This document shows positions 32,817-45,681 of a stretch of 64,000 nucleotides of DNA, one piece after another. The notes beneath the pieces are model-generated. The model did not search any database. It worked only from the letters and a program-made list of their open reading frames with translations, and had not been told where the DNA came from. Origin of the DNA: Alnus glutinosa (Eukaryota; Streptophyta; Magnoliopsida; Fagales; Betulaceae); contig NC_084896.1 in assembly GCF_958979055.1 (NCBI RefSeq), forward strand, positions 27,589,501 to 27,653,500. Direction: 5' to 3'. Position 1 is the stretch's first letter. Each line of letters begins with the position of its first letter. The position numbers and the translations under genes are program-made.

Positions 32817-33902
32817 TTTGAGACTCTGATATTAGGTAATTGATATACTGGTTCTCCTTTGTTCTGATTTCGAACAGGGCAAGGAGATTGCCATGTCATT
32901 GTTATATCTCAAGTGTCTCTTTGTGCCATTGTGGTGGTCTGTTTCGCTTGAGCATAATAATGTCGGACTTTTGTCTATTCAGTTGCTCTGTGTGTTATGC
33001 TGAGATGATGAGCTAATTATTTTTGTACTCTGCACCTCTACATATTTATTAAATATGTTCTTATTCTTAAATAATCTTGATGATCATGAATCCTATTTGT
33101 TGAATTATGTGCTGAACCTGGAGGCCACATATGAGATACATTTGTACAAAAGAATTAGAAGAGCACACATAGTTCATTGTGTATAAATTACTTGGATTGC
33201 ATTTTGATGCTGATTTTCCTATGATTATGCATCATATGCGATTCAACTGTTTGAAGCAACTAACTGAGTTGGGTTGTATGCTTTATATGTTGCATTGTCT
33301 TGTATAAGTAGGGAATTTTTGCTAAATCTATATGAATTATGTGCTGAACCTGTATGGAACCGATGCTTTTGGTTGTACAATCATTTTTCTGCCCGCCATG
33401 AACTTATATTTTATTATGTGATTTTGCAGGGTGTTTTTCCATTGTGAAAATTTGTAAGTTCTCAGTTTGTCTGCTGGGGGGCGCGTGCACATGTGTGCAC
33501 CACAAATGTGATAAGAAAAAAAAAAAAAAAGTTTTGCTTTACTACATTTTGAGTACGGTTTGTTAGTCATGTAGCATATTTGTGCATCCTATGATGAAAA
33601 AATAAATAGTTGTACCAAGTAGATAAGTATTTTATGTTAAAAAAGGAACATTTCTCAGTCAGTGTGTAGGTGTGTCTGTTGTGTGTAATTTTTTCTTAAA
33701 TTCTTATAGCTCTTTCACGTGAGGGATACTAAATCATAGACATCTGAAATGAGAATCTTTTTGTCTTCAGAATTTTTCAAATGAACTGGCTTGAAGCGTA
33801 GCTTCAACTTTTTCTCTCTTGGGATTAATGTTACAAATACAAACATTTTTTTTTTTTTGCATGCACCAACGTGCAAGTCAGTGTCGTGGCCTAGGATCAA
33901 GT

Positions 33903-33939
<37 letters not shown>

Positions 33940-35211
33940 CTGTTTTTTTCTGTTTCCTAATAATCCAGTTTTAATCAGGAATATTTAGGAGTTTATTCAG
34001 AATTGTCTTATGTGACCACAGAAAGTGCTTTGATGGCTATATAGAAGGGGAGCTGCAAGGATGTTAGTAGTCTGTGTAAAAAAATGTGTTTCCCCCCCTC
34101 CAAGGTGTCACCTTCTTTATATACAGTCAATCTGAATTCAGGCTATTTCTTTATTTCAGGATCTCGTGCGGGAACCAGTTTTTGCTAACAGTATCAGGAA
34201 GTTGTGAAATTATGAATGCTTTATGCCTGTGTATTTTGATCAATCGCAGTGTAGTTGTGGACATTTGCTTTGATGTTTGCTCTTCCCATGCAGAACATGC
34301 TAAAAGTTAATGTTTGCTTCGAGAAGCTTTCTAGTTTTCCAACATCAACCAGGACTTTCACACTTTGATTCATCACAACTCAATCCAAATTATCAACTCA
34401 TTCACTTGGTGCCGAGCAATGCAAGGCATGCAACAAGAGCAGAGAAGACTGTGTAATAGAGATCATTGCTATATTTATACTCAAATTCGTTCGGCTAGAT
34501 TTTGAGGCTTTTCTGATATAATTTTTTAGTTTTGCTAGCCTTTTGCCTTCTCTAGGCTCTTGTTTGTATTGGCTTACCCAACTGGCTTTTAAGCCTCTTG
34601 TTTTTTGGGGTTGCTTGCTTTTGTTGAGTTTTTTCAATAAAGTTATTACTTATTCAAACAAATAAATGTTTATACTCATTCGAAAGGAGGAGAATCAAGA
34701 TGTAAACATATTCCCAGGTTTTAGGTCAGAACAAGATATTGACTGCCATGGCAAAAGTATAACGGAAAAGGCTAGGGAGGGAGATAGAATGAGCCAGCAA
34801 TGCATGCATCTCTGAAATTTTCAATGGACAAAGTTTTACTCAAAATTGGGTTAGAAAGAAATTTATCTAATCCAGTCAATTAAATTGACGTATTCAGAAT
34901 GCACATAATTTTTACATGTATTTTTAATTATTACTTGCATTTTTAATAGAGCATATAATTCTCTCATGTATTTTGAACAAATGTTAGTTTAATAGACTGA
35001 GTATATAATTCTCTTTTGTGTTATCTTTTCAAAATTAAAACGTTAACAACCAACTTAAAATAAAAAAAATATTTTTCAAAATGCTTTTTTAAATAAAAAA
35101 GAAAATAAAAAATACCTTTTAAAATGTATTAACAAACGGAAGCCCACTCTGTATGTGGTCATAATACTTTGCTATTGACCTTATAGGCTATAACCTGGAA
35201 AGCAGAAAATG
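32817..35211. other. GRP23 3' flank and intergenic DNA
   Basis: No gene is recognised. Contents are the 3' UTR, A and T tracts (33519-33530; T of about 36 at 33904-33939), a LINE tail at 34.5 kb and AT-rich DNA. A phrase at about 35193-35290 reads as an open frame (WKAENELLKATQYMIEKLEH), but it ends quickly and is not recognised. Confidence 0.45.
34480..34668 (+). mobile_element. Probable 5'-truncated LINE 3' end
   Basis: Text resembling the tail at 23.3 kb (CTCTTGTTTGTATTGGCTTA, TTTTTTGGGGTTGCTTGC) is followed by TTTTTTCAATAAAGTTATTA and CTTATTCAAACAAATAAA. It is weaker than the others because the GGGCGCC block is absent. Confidence 0.4.
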
Positions 35212-35516
35212 AACTTTTGAAAGCCACTCAGTACATGATCGAGAAGTTGGAGCATTTCATAGGAAGTTTGGACTTGAGATCAAGCAGAACAATGGGTACC
35301 ATTTAAGCCTAATTTTCCCCACACTTAATCAACTTCTCTTGAAAGGTGGCATTTGACAAAGTTTATTCAGGATTAAAGGGTAACATTTATCTATATTGAT
35401 GCTTTTTCCCTCTGGAGGGCTGATAATTTCTTTTCTCAAAATTTGTGCAACAACGAGATATTCTCTCGGTGGTCACTACCTGTACATTTATACCAAAACA
35501 AAAATCAGTCAGCCAT
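35212..35516. repeat. Left copy of a duplicated 0.3-kb flank of the DC1 array
   Basis: Same orientation and about 90 percent identical by eye to 45254-45581. Shared blocks include AACTTTTGAAAGCCACTCAG, GTACATGATCGAGAAGTTGG, CTCTGGAGGGCTGATAATTT and ACCTGTACATTTATACCAAA. The right copy has about 24 extra bases after GAGATCAA. Confidence 0.9.
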
Positions 35517-37788
35517 AAATATGAAAGTAATTTTCAATATTCTGGGAGTGTTCTGAAAAAGTTGTTCATATGTGTATGCATGTGCATGCCATCATGCAAA
35601 AATGCTAAAAACGTAATGGATTTTCGTTTGGCCAATGATATTTATACATATTATCTTTATTTGTGTCATTTTCACCATTTATTTATTTATTTTTTTGTAT
35701 CAATTTTACCTTTCTTGATCATGTAGGGATGGGATGAGATGGTATTTGTGTCACTTTCAGATATTTTTTAATATGACAAGATTCAATATCTGAGTTTTCA
35801 ATTTTTATTTTATTTAAGACTTAACTTGGTTAATGTTGGAATTCTCCTGGTAACCTCAAATAAACATCTTAAGAAAGACGAATAGATTTTTATTTTTAAT
35901 TTTTATCAAACTCAACAAATTAAAATATTGAAACCAACAATCACTAAAATTAATCAAAGCAATAAAAAGATCTAATATATCTATTTTAGTGTCGAAGTGA
36001 AAACCTTTAATAAATTCTTAAAAAAGAAATTTTACATGTAGACCTAATATTTTAAAAATCCACATTACAATTATTATTCAAAAACATAATACTTTTCACT
36101 AATTTATAATACAGATGGAATCAAATATTCAGAGTTGCCAATTATGCAAACGTGGACATTTTGGTTGTCATGCTTTGTCTCGTCTCCATTTCAATATCAA
36201 AGTTGTTAATATCTATATGCATGTGCATGCCATCATGCAAAACGTAATGGATTTTTGTTTGTCTAATGATATTTGTACACATATTGTCTTTATCTGTGTC
36301 ATTTTCACCTTTCTCTGATCACATACGTAGGGATGGGATGAGATGGTATTTGTGTTACTTTCAAATATTATTGTGTTATAATAGTAGTGAACTTTAATTA
36401 CAGTTAGAAAAATATTGGTATAAAAAATAAAAATTAAAAATAAAATAAAAGAAGAAGAAGAAGAAGGTGGCAAGGGGAAGGAGGGGATTGCCAAACGGGA
36501 CCATTATTTCTTTTGCTGAACCCAGTCGTTGGATGAATGACAAGTTGTTCGTCATGCTCTGTCTCATCTCCATTTCAATATCTGAGTTTTAATTTTTTAA
36601 TTTTAATTTTAATTTTATTTAAGACAGAAGTTGGTCAATATTGAAATTTTCCTGACAACCTCAAATAAACATGCATCTTAAGGAAGATGAATAGATTTTT
36701 ATTTTTTATTTTTAACAAACTCAACAAATTAAAATATTGCAACCCCCAATCACTAAAATTAATCAAAGCAATAAAAAAGATCTAATATATCTATTTTAGC
36801 GTCGAAGTGAAAACCCTTTAATAAATTCTTAAAAAAGTAAATTTACATGTAGACCTAATATTTTAAAAATCCACATTACAATTATTATTCAAAAACAGAA
36901 TAATTTTCACTAATTTATAATACATAATCAAATTATGATCAGAGTTGGCAGTTATGCAAACTTGGACCTTCTACTTTGTGTTATATATTGATTTGCTTCT
37001 TGCTAATTAAGATTCAAATTAACTGAAAATAATTGGTAAAGGAAGATTCAAAAGGAGACGTACAAGTTCCTCCAAATTTTCAGAGATATTCTGGTTAAAT
37101 TTTTCATACTTGGATTTAGTTGATACAATGGTTAAATATAATAAAAAAAATTAACTGGTGGTTTTAACCCACATAAACAAAGCCCACAACCACAATATTT
37201 GGATTGACCTGCATTGACTCATGCATTATCTAATAAATTAATTAACGTTGGTCTTCATACTAATTTATAATACATATTTTAAATGATTTATTATTGACGA
37301 AAAATAATAACTTAAAATATATTACATTAATTTATTTAAAAAGGAGTGTGAATTGCCTTTTTATAGTTTATATAGGCGGAGAGAGTATCACAATTATGAG
37401 ATATCTCAATTATTAACCAGATATGATATATTGTCACCTTATGACTCAACCCATGTGACAATTTTTTTTTTTTAAAAAAAATAATAATAACTCTAAAATT
37501 AGTTGAGGAACCATCTCATCGCCTATGTAAGGTGGTTAAAAATTATGTCTTAAAATGGCAAAAAAATCATATCTCATTATTAATTAGGGAATATGGCCCA
37601 CCTAATTAGGCAGCCACGCAACACTTATTTGCTATCCATGCGATCTTATCTCCTAGGCTATCACAATTCACACATGACATCTGAATAATAAGCGCATGTT
37701 TGAATAATAATTATTTTATTATTATTCTTTAAAATCATTTTTGAATTACTTTATAGAATTTAAAATACTATTTATTATATTCTGACGG

Positions 37789-37828
<40 letters not shown>

Positions 37829-38079
37829 TTTAAATGTCAATTTTTTTTCTTTTTTTCTTTTTTTTAAAAGGAAGTCATGCGCGTCGAATACTAAAACGCT
37901 GGCACGCATGATCAGTAATTAGCATTATTTCATAAATAAATCATAATATATATATATACAAATCAGGATGCCATACGTATCATCACATCCTAGCTATTCC
38001 CATCACATTGAACACTAAAACGGACGCCCATCTCTGGGTTTTGTGCAGATATCACAGAGTGAGTGAGACAGAGAGAGAG
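35517..38079. repeat. Upstream DNA of DC1-A: partial and full copies of the array unit
   Basis: No gene besides DC1-A. A partial copy (about 35562-36115) and the start of the full unit (about 36190 on) share GCATGTGCATGCCATCATGC, GGGATGGGATGAGATGGTAT, ATTTAAGAC..AA.TTGGT, CCTCAAATAAACAT and AAGATCTAATATATCTATTT. The same unit recurs upstream of DC1-B (40230 on). A (TA)n run lies at 37791-37820. Confidence 0.8.
37901..37960 (+). promoter_or_regulatory. Conserved upstream block of DC1-A with TATA-like run
   Basis: GGCACGCATGATCAGTAATT then AGCATTATTTCATAAATAAA then TCATAATATATATATA. The same block lies upstream of DC1-B (42464-42520) and, inverted, of DC1-C (63985-63930). Conservation across the three copies and the TATA-like end suggest the core promoter. 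It lies about 120-180 bp above the DC1-A ATG. Confidence 0.5.
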
Positions 38080-39993
38080 ATGGAGGTGGAAGAAGATGGC
38101 AGTCTATTCTCTGAGGAGAAAGAGAGAGAGATGGAGGTGGAAGGAGATTGCAGTCAATGGCATCACTTGATCTTCTGTGAGGAGCTGAAAAACAACGACG
38201 ACCAGAAGAAGAATCATGTTCCTGTTTGCTCGGTGTGCTACGAAGCACTGGTATTGGGAGGTCCCGCCTACAAATGCTTGGAATGCAACTTTCTCCAGCA
38301 TAAATCATGCCCCGAATCACCATACACAGAATCTGTAGTCACTGACCATAAATATTGGTGGAAAAGACATCACTTGATCGACGTAGAAGAGCTGGACAAT
38401 AATGGCAACGAGGAAGTTGTTTGCCCGGGATGCCAGGAACCAGTATTCGGTCCCGCTTACAAATGCTCCATCCCCAACTGCACCTTCTGCCTTCACAAAT
38501 CGTGCTCAGAACAACTATCCCACGTGATACAACATCCCCTCCTCCACCCGGAGCACTCCCTTATTCTCCAAGCGCCATCAGATTATGATATTTGTTATGC
38601 TTGCGGCAAATATTGCGGCAGATCCTTATTTTACCGTTGTTTCCTCTGTGATTTTAACTTGGACGTCATATGTGCTTCCCGCTGGAGAACTGATGCCGAC
38701 GATTGCCACCAACACTCATTTGTTCCCATCTCGGCGCAGATCCAGTTCGCTTGTCAAGCCTGTGGTGAGGAGGAACCCAAGCAATTTGCATGTCTCTGCA
38801 CCATCTGCCGACTCTTGATTCATAGTACGTGTGCCCGATATCCGCGCACCATCAAAACTAACACACATGATCATTCACTCACTCTCACCTATTCTCTGAG
38901 TCAAGAAGTCAAGAATCAGGACAACGTGTTGTGTGAACTGTGCCGTAAAAAGATGAAAACAGAGTATTCTGCTTACTATTGTCAGAAATGTGGTTACATT
39001 TCCCACTTGAATTGTGCACATTGGGTCCAAGAGAACTCCAGTGTGACCACCGAGTTGGTGGCCAGTAACTCCGTTGGCTATGAATCTCATTTGGTTCATT
39101 TGGTGGAAGGGATCGATATACTAGGGGATGAAAGAGCTGGCCCTCTGGAGATCAATCATTTCAGTCATCCACAACATAACTTAATTCTTAGCGACGAAAA
39201 GCCCGTGGATGTCAAGCGTTGTGAGGCCTGTATACAATATATAATTTCTACCCCGTTTTACGGCTGTGCACAATGCAATTTCTTTCTCCATTACAGATGT
39301 GCTAAACTGCCCGCAACCATTAAGCGAGGGATATTTCACGAACATCCCCTCACCCTCCTCTCACATGATGTGAATCCAAGTGGATTGTTCTGGTGCAATG
39401 CTTGTAAACGTGATCACGATGGCTTCGTATATGGATGTGATAAATGTAAATGGTACAAGTTGGACGTTAAATGTTGTTTAATTCCAGAAATCATTGAACA
39501 CGAAGGTCATCAGCACTCCCTCTACTTGCTTGCCATAGAATCTTCCAAAACTTGCAACGGCTGTGGTAAAAAAGTTGTGAACTTCAGGTGCCCTCATTGC
39601 GATGAATTTACCTTGTGTTTTAGATGTGCAACTCTTCCGCTGGTAGCTAGATATGAATATGATACACATCTATTAAAACTCTCTTATACACGTGAAGAAG
39701 AATCCGATGAAGAATATTATTGTCTAATTTGTGAAGAAGAAAGGAAGCATCCGGATTACTGGTTCTATTCCTGTGTAAAATGTAAGTTCACTGCTCATTC
39801 TCGATGCGTTCTTGGAGAGAATCCATGCATTAACTATGGAAGAACTTTCACAGATAAAGATCATAAGCATCCTCTCACTATTGTTCAAAAGACTAAGCAT
39901 TCCCCTCCATGTGATAGATGTGGTGGTTTTTTTCATGATGTGGCCTTAGAATGTACTAAATGTAAATTTTACATCCATAAGTATTGTTTGTAA
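38080..39993 (+). CDS. DC1 (cysteine/histidine-rich C1) domain protein A
   Basis: An intronless frame of 637 aa. I chose the ATG at 38080 because all three copies start [10 protein letters not shown]; the frame is also open 24 codons further up. After an acidic N-terminus with a repeated M-E-V-E module, ten DC1/C1-like units follow. Each has H-x-H/L and paired C-x2-C motifs. Examples are [55 protein letters not shown], and the last, HKHPLTIV..CDRCGGFF..CTKCKFYIHKYC (segments abbreviated). DC1 proteins bind zinc. Their biochemical roles are mostly unknown; some affect hormone, defence or development responses. No membrane segment or kinase is attached. A 22-bp insertion (38007-38028) lies in the leader and is absent from B and C. 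Confidence 0.92.
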   Translation: MEVEEDGSLFSEEKEREMEVEGDCSQWHHLIFCEELKNNDDQKKNHVPVCSVCYEALVLGGPAYKCLECNFLQHKSCPESPYTESVVTDHKYWWKRHHLIDVEELDNNGNEEVVCPGCQEPVFGPAYKCSIPNCTFCLHKSCSEQLSHVIQHPLLHPEHSLILQAPSDYDICYACGKYCGRSLFYRCFLCDFNLDVICASRWRTDADDCHQHSFVPISAQIQFACQACGEEEPKQFACLCTICRLLIHSTCARYPRTIKTNTHDHSLTLTYSLSQEVKNQDNVLCELCRKKMKTEYSAYYCQKCGYISHLNCAHWVQENSSVTTELVASNSVGYESHLVHLVEGIDILGDERAGPLEINHFSHPQHNLILSDEKPVDVKRCEACIQYIISTPFYGCAQCNFFLHYRCAKLPATIKRGIFHEHPLTLLSHDVNPSGLFWCNACKRDHDGFVYGCDKCKWYKLDVKCCLIPEIIEHEGHQHSLYLLAIESSKTCNGCGKKVVNFRCPHCDEFTLCFRCATLPLVARYEYDTHLLKLSYTREEESDEEYYCLICEEERKHPDYWFYSCVKCKFTAHSRCVLGENPCINYGRTFTDKDHKHPLTIVQKTKHSPPCDRCGGFFHDVALECTKCKFYIHKYCL

Positions 39994-42463
39994 AAACAAA
40001 TTAGAAAATAGAGTGAAAAGGCTTCTTTAATTTAACGATTGTGAGCTTAATTAATTTTCATATTTATGTGTATGAAAGAGAGGGAGAAGCTGAAAATGAT
40101 TTATTTCAACATATATACATCGCTTACTACTAAAACTCTTTGCTTGTATGTATATTTTTATTATTATTATTTGATTCTGTTTGGACGTGTAGCTCTTACC
40201 TAAGTGTTCTTAATTTTACTACCAGTCGTTTCTTAATTATCTTTATCTGTGTCATTTTCACCTTTCTCTTGATCACATACGTAGAGATGGTATTTGTGTC
40301 AATTTCAGATATTATTGTGTTCTAATGGCAGTGAACTTTAAAAAATAAAAAATAAAAAATAAAATAAAAAAAAGGTAGCAAGGAGAAGGGATGGGATTAC
40401 CAAACGGGACCATTATTTGTTTTGCTGAACCCAATCGTTGGATGAATGACAAGCTGTTCGTCATGCCCAGTCTCGTCTCCATTTCAATATCTAAGTTTTT
40501 CATTTTTTTTTTTAATTTTATTTAAGACTAAAGTTGGTTAATATTGAAATTTTCCTAACAACCTCTAATAAACATACATCTTAAGGAAGATGAATAGATT
40601 TTTATATTTTATTTTTAGCAAACTCAACAAATTAAAATATTGCAACCGCCAATCACTAAAATTAATCAAAGCAATAAAAAGATCTAATATATCTATTTCA
40701 ATGTCGAAGTGAAAACCCTTTAATAAATTCTTAAAAAAGTAATTTTACATGTAGACCTAATATTTTAAAAATCCACATTACAATTATTATTAAAAACAGA
40801 ATAATTTTCACTAGTTTATAATACAGAATCAAATTATGATCAGGGTTGGCAGTTATGCAAACTTGGACCTTCTACTTTGTGCTATATATTGATGTGCTTC
40901 TTGCTAATTAAAATTCAAATTAATTGAAAATAATTGGTAAAGGAAGATTCAAAAGGAGACAAATTCCTCCAAATTTTTAGAGATATTCTGGTTAAATTTC
41001 TCATACTTGTATTTAGTTGATACAAATATGATTAGACATAATTAAAATATTAACTGCTGGTTTTAACCCACGTAAATAAATGAAACAGCCATAATATTTG
41101 GATTATCCTGCATTGACCCATGCATTATCCAATAAATTAATTAACGTCAGTCTTCATACTAATTTATAATACATATTTTAAATGATTTATTATTGACAAA
41201 AAATAATAACTTAAAATATATTACATTAATTTATTTAAAAAGGAGTGCGAATGCCTTTTTATAGTTTATACGAGGGGGAGTATGACCCAAGTGAAGACCG
41301 TCTCAATCGCAATTATGAGGCATCTCAATTATTAACCAGATATGATACATTTTCATCTTATGACTTAACTAATGTGACAATTTTTTTTTAATTACCTTTT
41401 TTTTTCTAAAAAAATAAAAATAAAATAATTTTAAAATTAGCTAGGCGACCATCTTATCGCGTGACTAAGTAAGGTGATTAGAAATTATGTCTTGGCAATG
41501 ACAAAAAATCATATCTCATTATTAATTAGGGAATATTTCAATTTTTATTTTATTTAAGACTTAAGTTGGTTATTATTCAAAAACAGAATAATTTTCACTA
41601 ATTTATAATACAAAATCAAATTATGATCAAGAGTTGGCAGTTATGCAAACTTGGACCTTCTACTTTGTGTTATATATATATTATATTGATTTGCTTCTTG
41701 CTAATTAAGATTCAAATTAACTGAAAATAATTGGCACAAATTCCTCCAAATTTTCAGAGATATTCTAGTTAAATTTCTCATATTTGGATTTAGTTGATAC
41801 AAATATGGTTAGATATAATAAAAAATTAACTGCTGGCATGGTTTTAACCCATGATAAACAAAGGCGACAACCATAATATTTGGATTAACCAGAATTGAGT
41901 CAATTGACCCATGCATTATCTAATAAATTAATTAACGTCATCAGTCTTCATACTAATTAACATAGCATATTTTAAATGATTTTTAATTGACCAAAAAAAT
42001 AATTACTTAAAAATATATTGCATTAATTTATTTAAAAAGGAGTGCGAATGCATTTTCATGATGGTTTATACAGGTGAACCCTGGCGCAATCGGAATTATG
42101 AGGAATCTTAATTATTAGTAGGGCCCACCTGACACGCAGCCACGTACCACTTATTTGGGCTATCCATGCCGTACGATCTTATTCCTATGACGCTGAACGC
42201 ATGACATCTGAATAAATAATAAGGGCATGTTTGAATAATAATTTTTTTTTTTTTTTTATTAAAAAGGTAATGCGCGTTGAAGCAGAAAATCGTCTGAGCA
42301 AAAAAAATAAAAAAAATAAAAAAAAAATACTTACAAAAAAAAAATAAAAAAATAAAAAAATGAACTTTGCCTTTTGGGTTGTGAAAAAGAAATAAAAAAA
42401 GAGAAATTTTATTATTTATTATATTTTTTTTGATGAAGCTATTAAGTCTATGGACAAACAGCT

Positions 42464-42613
<150 letters not shown>

Positions 42614-42691
42614 ATAGCTGGCTAGCTATTCCCATCACCATCTTTGGGTTTGGTTTTGTGCATCAGAAAGCTGTGAGTGAGACAGAGAGAG

Positions 42692-44623
42692 ATGGAGGTG
42701 GAAGAAGATGGCAGTCTATTCTCTGAGGAGCTGGAAAACGATGAGGAGAAGGAGAGAGAGATGAAGGACGAAAAAGATTACAGTGTATGGCATCACTTGA
42801 TCTTGTGTGAGGAGCTGGAAAACAACGATGACCAGAAGAATCATGTTCCTTGCTTGGTGTGCAAAAGAGCAGTATTGGGAGGTCCCGCCTACAAATGCTT
42901 GAAATGCAACGTTCTCCAGCATAAATCATGCCCCGGATCAACAAACATAGCAAATAGATCATGGTGTGCCCATGGTTATACGTGGCCGCAACACTTGATC
43001 GCTGTAGATGAGGAGCTGGACAATATTAGTATCGGCAACAAGAAAGTTGTTTGCCCGGTATGCCTGGAACCAGGATTCGGTCCCGCTTACAAATGCTCCT
43101 TCCCCAAATGCACCTCTTTCCTTCACAAATCCTGCTTTGAACAACTATCCCTCGTGATACAACACACCATGCACCCAGAGCACGCCCTTTTTCTCCGATT
43201 GCCATCATCGGATAGATGTTGTGATGTTTGCCTCAAAGATTGCGGAAACTCCTTATTCTACAGTTGTTTCTTCTGCGATTTTGACATCGACGTCAAATGT
43301 GTTTCTCGTTGGCGAATTAGTGCTGAGGACTGCCTCCAACATTCACTCTTTCCCATGCGGAAGCAGATGCAATTCACTTGTGAAGCCTGTGCTGAGGAGA
43401 GCAAGGGTATTGCCCACCAATGCAGCGTCTGCCGAGTCCTGATTCATGGTGAGTGTGATAAATTTTCACGCACCATCAAAATTAGGACACATGATCACTC
43501 ACTCACTCGCACCTATTCTTTTAGTCAAGAAGTCAAGAAACAGAAGAACGTATTTTGTAAACTCTGCCGTAAAAAGGTGAATATAGAATACGCAGCTTAC
43601 TACTGCCGAGAATGTGATTACATTGCTCACATGGATTGTGCACGTTATTTTAAAGTTGAAGACAGGGACCTGAGTGAAACCACTAATGAGGTGGATGAAA
43701 ATCAATTGGTTCATTTGGTGGAAGGGATCGATCTAGCAATGGATGAAACAACTAGCCCATGGGAGATCAATCATTTCAGTCATCCACAACATAGCTTAAT
43801 CCTCATCACTGAAAACCTCGTGGGTGTCAAGCGTTGTGAGGCCTGTATGCAATTTATAATTCTTACCCCATTTTACGGCTGTACACAATGCAACTTCTTT
43901 CTCCATTACAGATGTACTAAATTACCTGCAACCATTAAGCGAGGGCTATTTCACGAACATCCCCTCACCCTCCTCTCACAGGATATGAATGCAAGTGGAT
44001 TGTTCTGGTGTAAGGCTTGTAAACGTGATCACCATGGCTTCGTATATAGATGTGACAGATGTGAATGGAATCCATACACGTTAGGCGTTCAATGTTGTTT
44101 AATTCCAGAAATCCTTGAACACGAAGGCCATCAACACTCCCTCTACCTTGTTATAAGATCTTCTTTGGAAACTTGCAACGGCTGCGGTCAAAAAGGAGAT
44201 ATGAACTTCAGGTGCCCTCATTGCGACAATTTCACCTTGTGTTTTAGATGTGCAACTCTTCCGCTGGTAGCTAGATATGAATACGATACACATCTACTAA
44301 AACTCACTTATACACGTGAAGATGAATCCGATGAAGAATATTGTTGTTTAATTTGTGAAGAAGAAAGGGATCATCCGGATCACTGGTTTTATTCCTGTGT
44401 AAAATGTAAGTTCACTGCTCATTCCCGATGCGTTCTTGGAGAGAATCCGTGCATTAACTATGGAAGAATTTTCACTAATAAAGATCACGAGCATCCTCTC
44501 ACTATTGTTCAAAAGACTAAGCATTCCACTCCATGTGATGAATGTGGTAATCCTTTTCGTGAAATGGCCTTAGAATGTACTCAATGTAAATTTATCGTCC
44601 ATAAGTATTGTTTGCAAAAATAA
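42692..44623 (+). CDS. DC1 domain protein B
   Basis: An intronless frame of 643 aa from the conserved M-E-V-E-E-D-G start. It has the same ten-unit Cys/His architecture as A (for example ..[30 protein letters not shown] at the first unit and [28 protein letters not shown] at the last). It is the most diverged of the three: [20 protein letters not shown] replaces the KWYKLDVKCC form shared by A and C, and the region after unit five differs. All zinc-ligand Cys and His positions I checked are kept, so it looks functional. Confidence 0.92.
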   Translation: MEVEEDGSLFSEELENDEEKEREMKDEKDYSVWHHLILCEELENNDDQKNHVPCLVCKRAVLGGPAYKCLKCNVLQHKSCPGSTNIANRSWCAHGYTWPQHLIAVDEELDNISIGNKKVVCPVCLEPGFGPAYKCSFPKCTSFLHKSCFEQLSLVIQHTMHPEHALFLRLPSSDRCCDVCLKDCGNSLFYSCFFCDFDIDVKCVSRWRISAEDCLQHSLFPMRKQMQFTCEACAEESKGIAHQCSVCRVLIHGECDKFSRTIKIRTHDHSLTRTYSFSQEVKKQKNVFCKLCRKKVNIEYAAYYCRECDYIAHMDCARYFKVEDRDLSETTNEVDENQLVHLVEGIDLAMDETTSPWEINHFSHPQHSLILITENLVGVKRCEACMQFIILTPFYGCTQCNFFLHYRCTKLPATIKRGLFHEHPLTLLSQDMNASGLFWCKACKRDHHGFVYRCDRCEWNPYTLGVQCCLIPEILEHEGHQHSLYLVIRSSLETCNGCGQKGDMNFRCPHCDNFTLCFRCATLPLVARYEYDTHLLKLTYTREDESDEEYCCLICEEERDHPDHWFYSCVKCKFTAHSRCVLGENPCINYGRIFTNKDHEHPLTIVQKTKHSTPCDECGNPFREMALECTQCKFIVHKYCLQK

Positions 44624-45253
44624 ATTAGAAAATAGAGTGAAGAAACTTCTTTAACCATTGGCAGCTTAATTAATTTTCACATTTATGTGTATGAGAGGGA
44701 GGGAGAAGATGAAAATGATTTATTTCAACATATATGCATTGCTTACGACTAAAACTCTTTGCTTGTATGGTTTTATATGTACTTATTATTATTCTTTGAT
44801 TCTGTTTGGATGTGTAGCTCTTTCCTAAGTGTTCTTAATTTACTGCCAGTTGCTTTGATGAAATAGGCGGTTTGCAATTCCTTAGCTTGGCGAGCGTGAA
44901 CGGATCAATACTTTACAAAATTATTGAAGTCACCGTGGAAGTTTAAAATCTTTGCAACTACTTTTTTCATACAAATTGCAAACGTATAATCAGGTTATCA
45001 ACTTTTTGGGTTCATAGATAAAGATCATTAGCTGATTAATTGATCAAAGCACGTACATTTCTCTATTTTTATATAGCACTAATGGTGTTGTCCTAATAAT
45101 AAGACTCATTTTGTTGAAAATAATTAATTTGTATCTCTTGTTCAGTGTCCCAACAAGTAGGATGCGATTATAGTTACGCTCAGGAAGAAGATCGAGATTT
45201 AAAATATAAAAACCGAAGTTCGAGCATTTCATAACTTTTGAAAGCAAAAAATT
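44624..45253. other. DC1-B 3' flank
   Basis: No gene. It matches DC1-A's 3' flank up to TTTACTGCCAGTTGC. The next part (44860-45025, with TTAGCTTGGCGAGCGTGA and AATCTTTGCAACTAC) has no match after A. It does match, inverted, the flank of DC1-C at about 61480-61600. Confidence 0.7.
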
Positions 45254-45581
45254 AACTTTTGAAAGCCACTCAGTACATGATCGAGAAGTTGGAGCATTTC
45301 ATAGGAAGTTTGGACTTGAGATCAACATGGCATCCACATGCATTACAAGCAGAACAATGGGTACCATTTAAGTCTAATTTTCCCCACACTCAACTAACTT
45401 CTCTTGAAAGGTAGTATTTGACAAAGTTTATTCAGGATTAAAGGGTAACATTTATATCTATATTGATGCTTTTTTCCTCTGGAGGGCTGATAATTTCTTT
45501 TCTCAAAATTTGTGCAACAATGAGATTTTATCTCAATGGTCACTACCTGTACATTTATACCAAAACAAAAATAAATGAGCC
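45254..45581. repeat. Right copy of the duplicated flank
   Basis: Direct copy of 35212-35516. It lies just 3' of the minus-strand GT14 gene and may include its 3' UTR, which would make the left copy an orphan duplicate. Confidence 0.9.
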
Positions 45582-45681
45582 AACAATACTATAGTTGGCA
45601 AACCACAAATAATTCCCTAACAAAATCGAGAAACTCAGAAAATTTTTCTAAAAGAATCTCATCTCTGCAGAATCAGAATTT

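Noticed and set aside
35193-35300. Open phrase WKAENELLKATQYMIEKLEH as an exon
   Set aside because: It stops soon after, no consistent partner exon was found, and most of it lies in the duplicated flank where the second copy has a different upstream reading.
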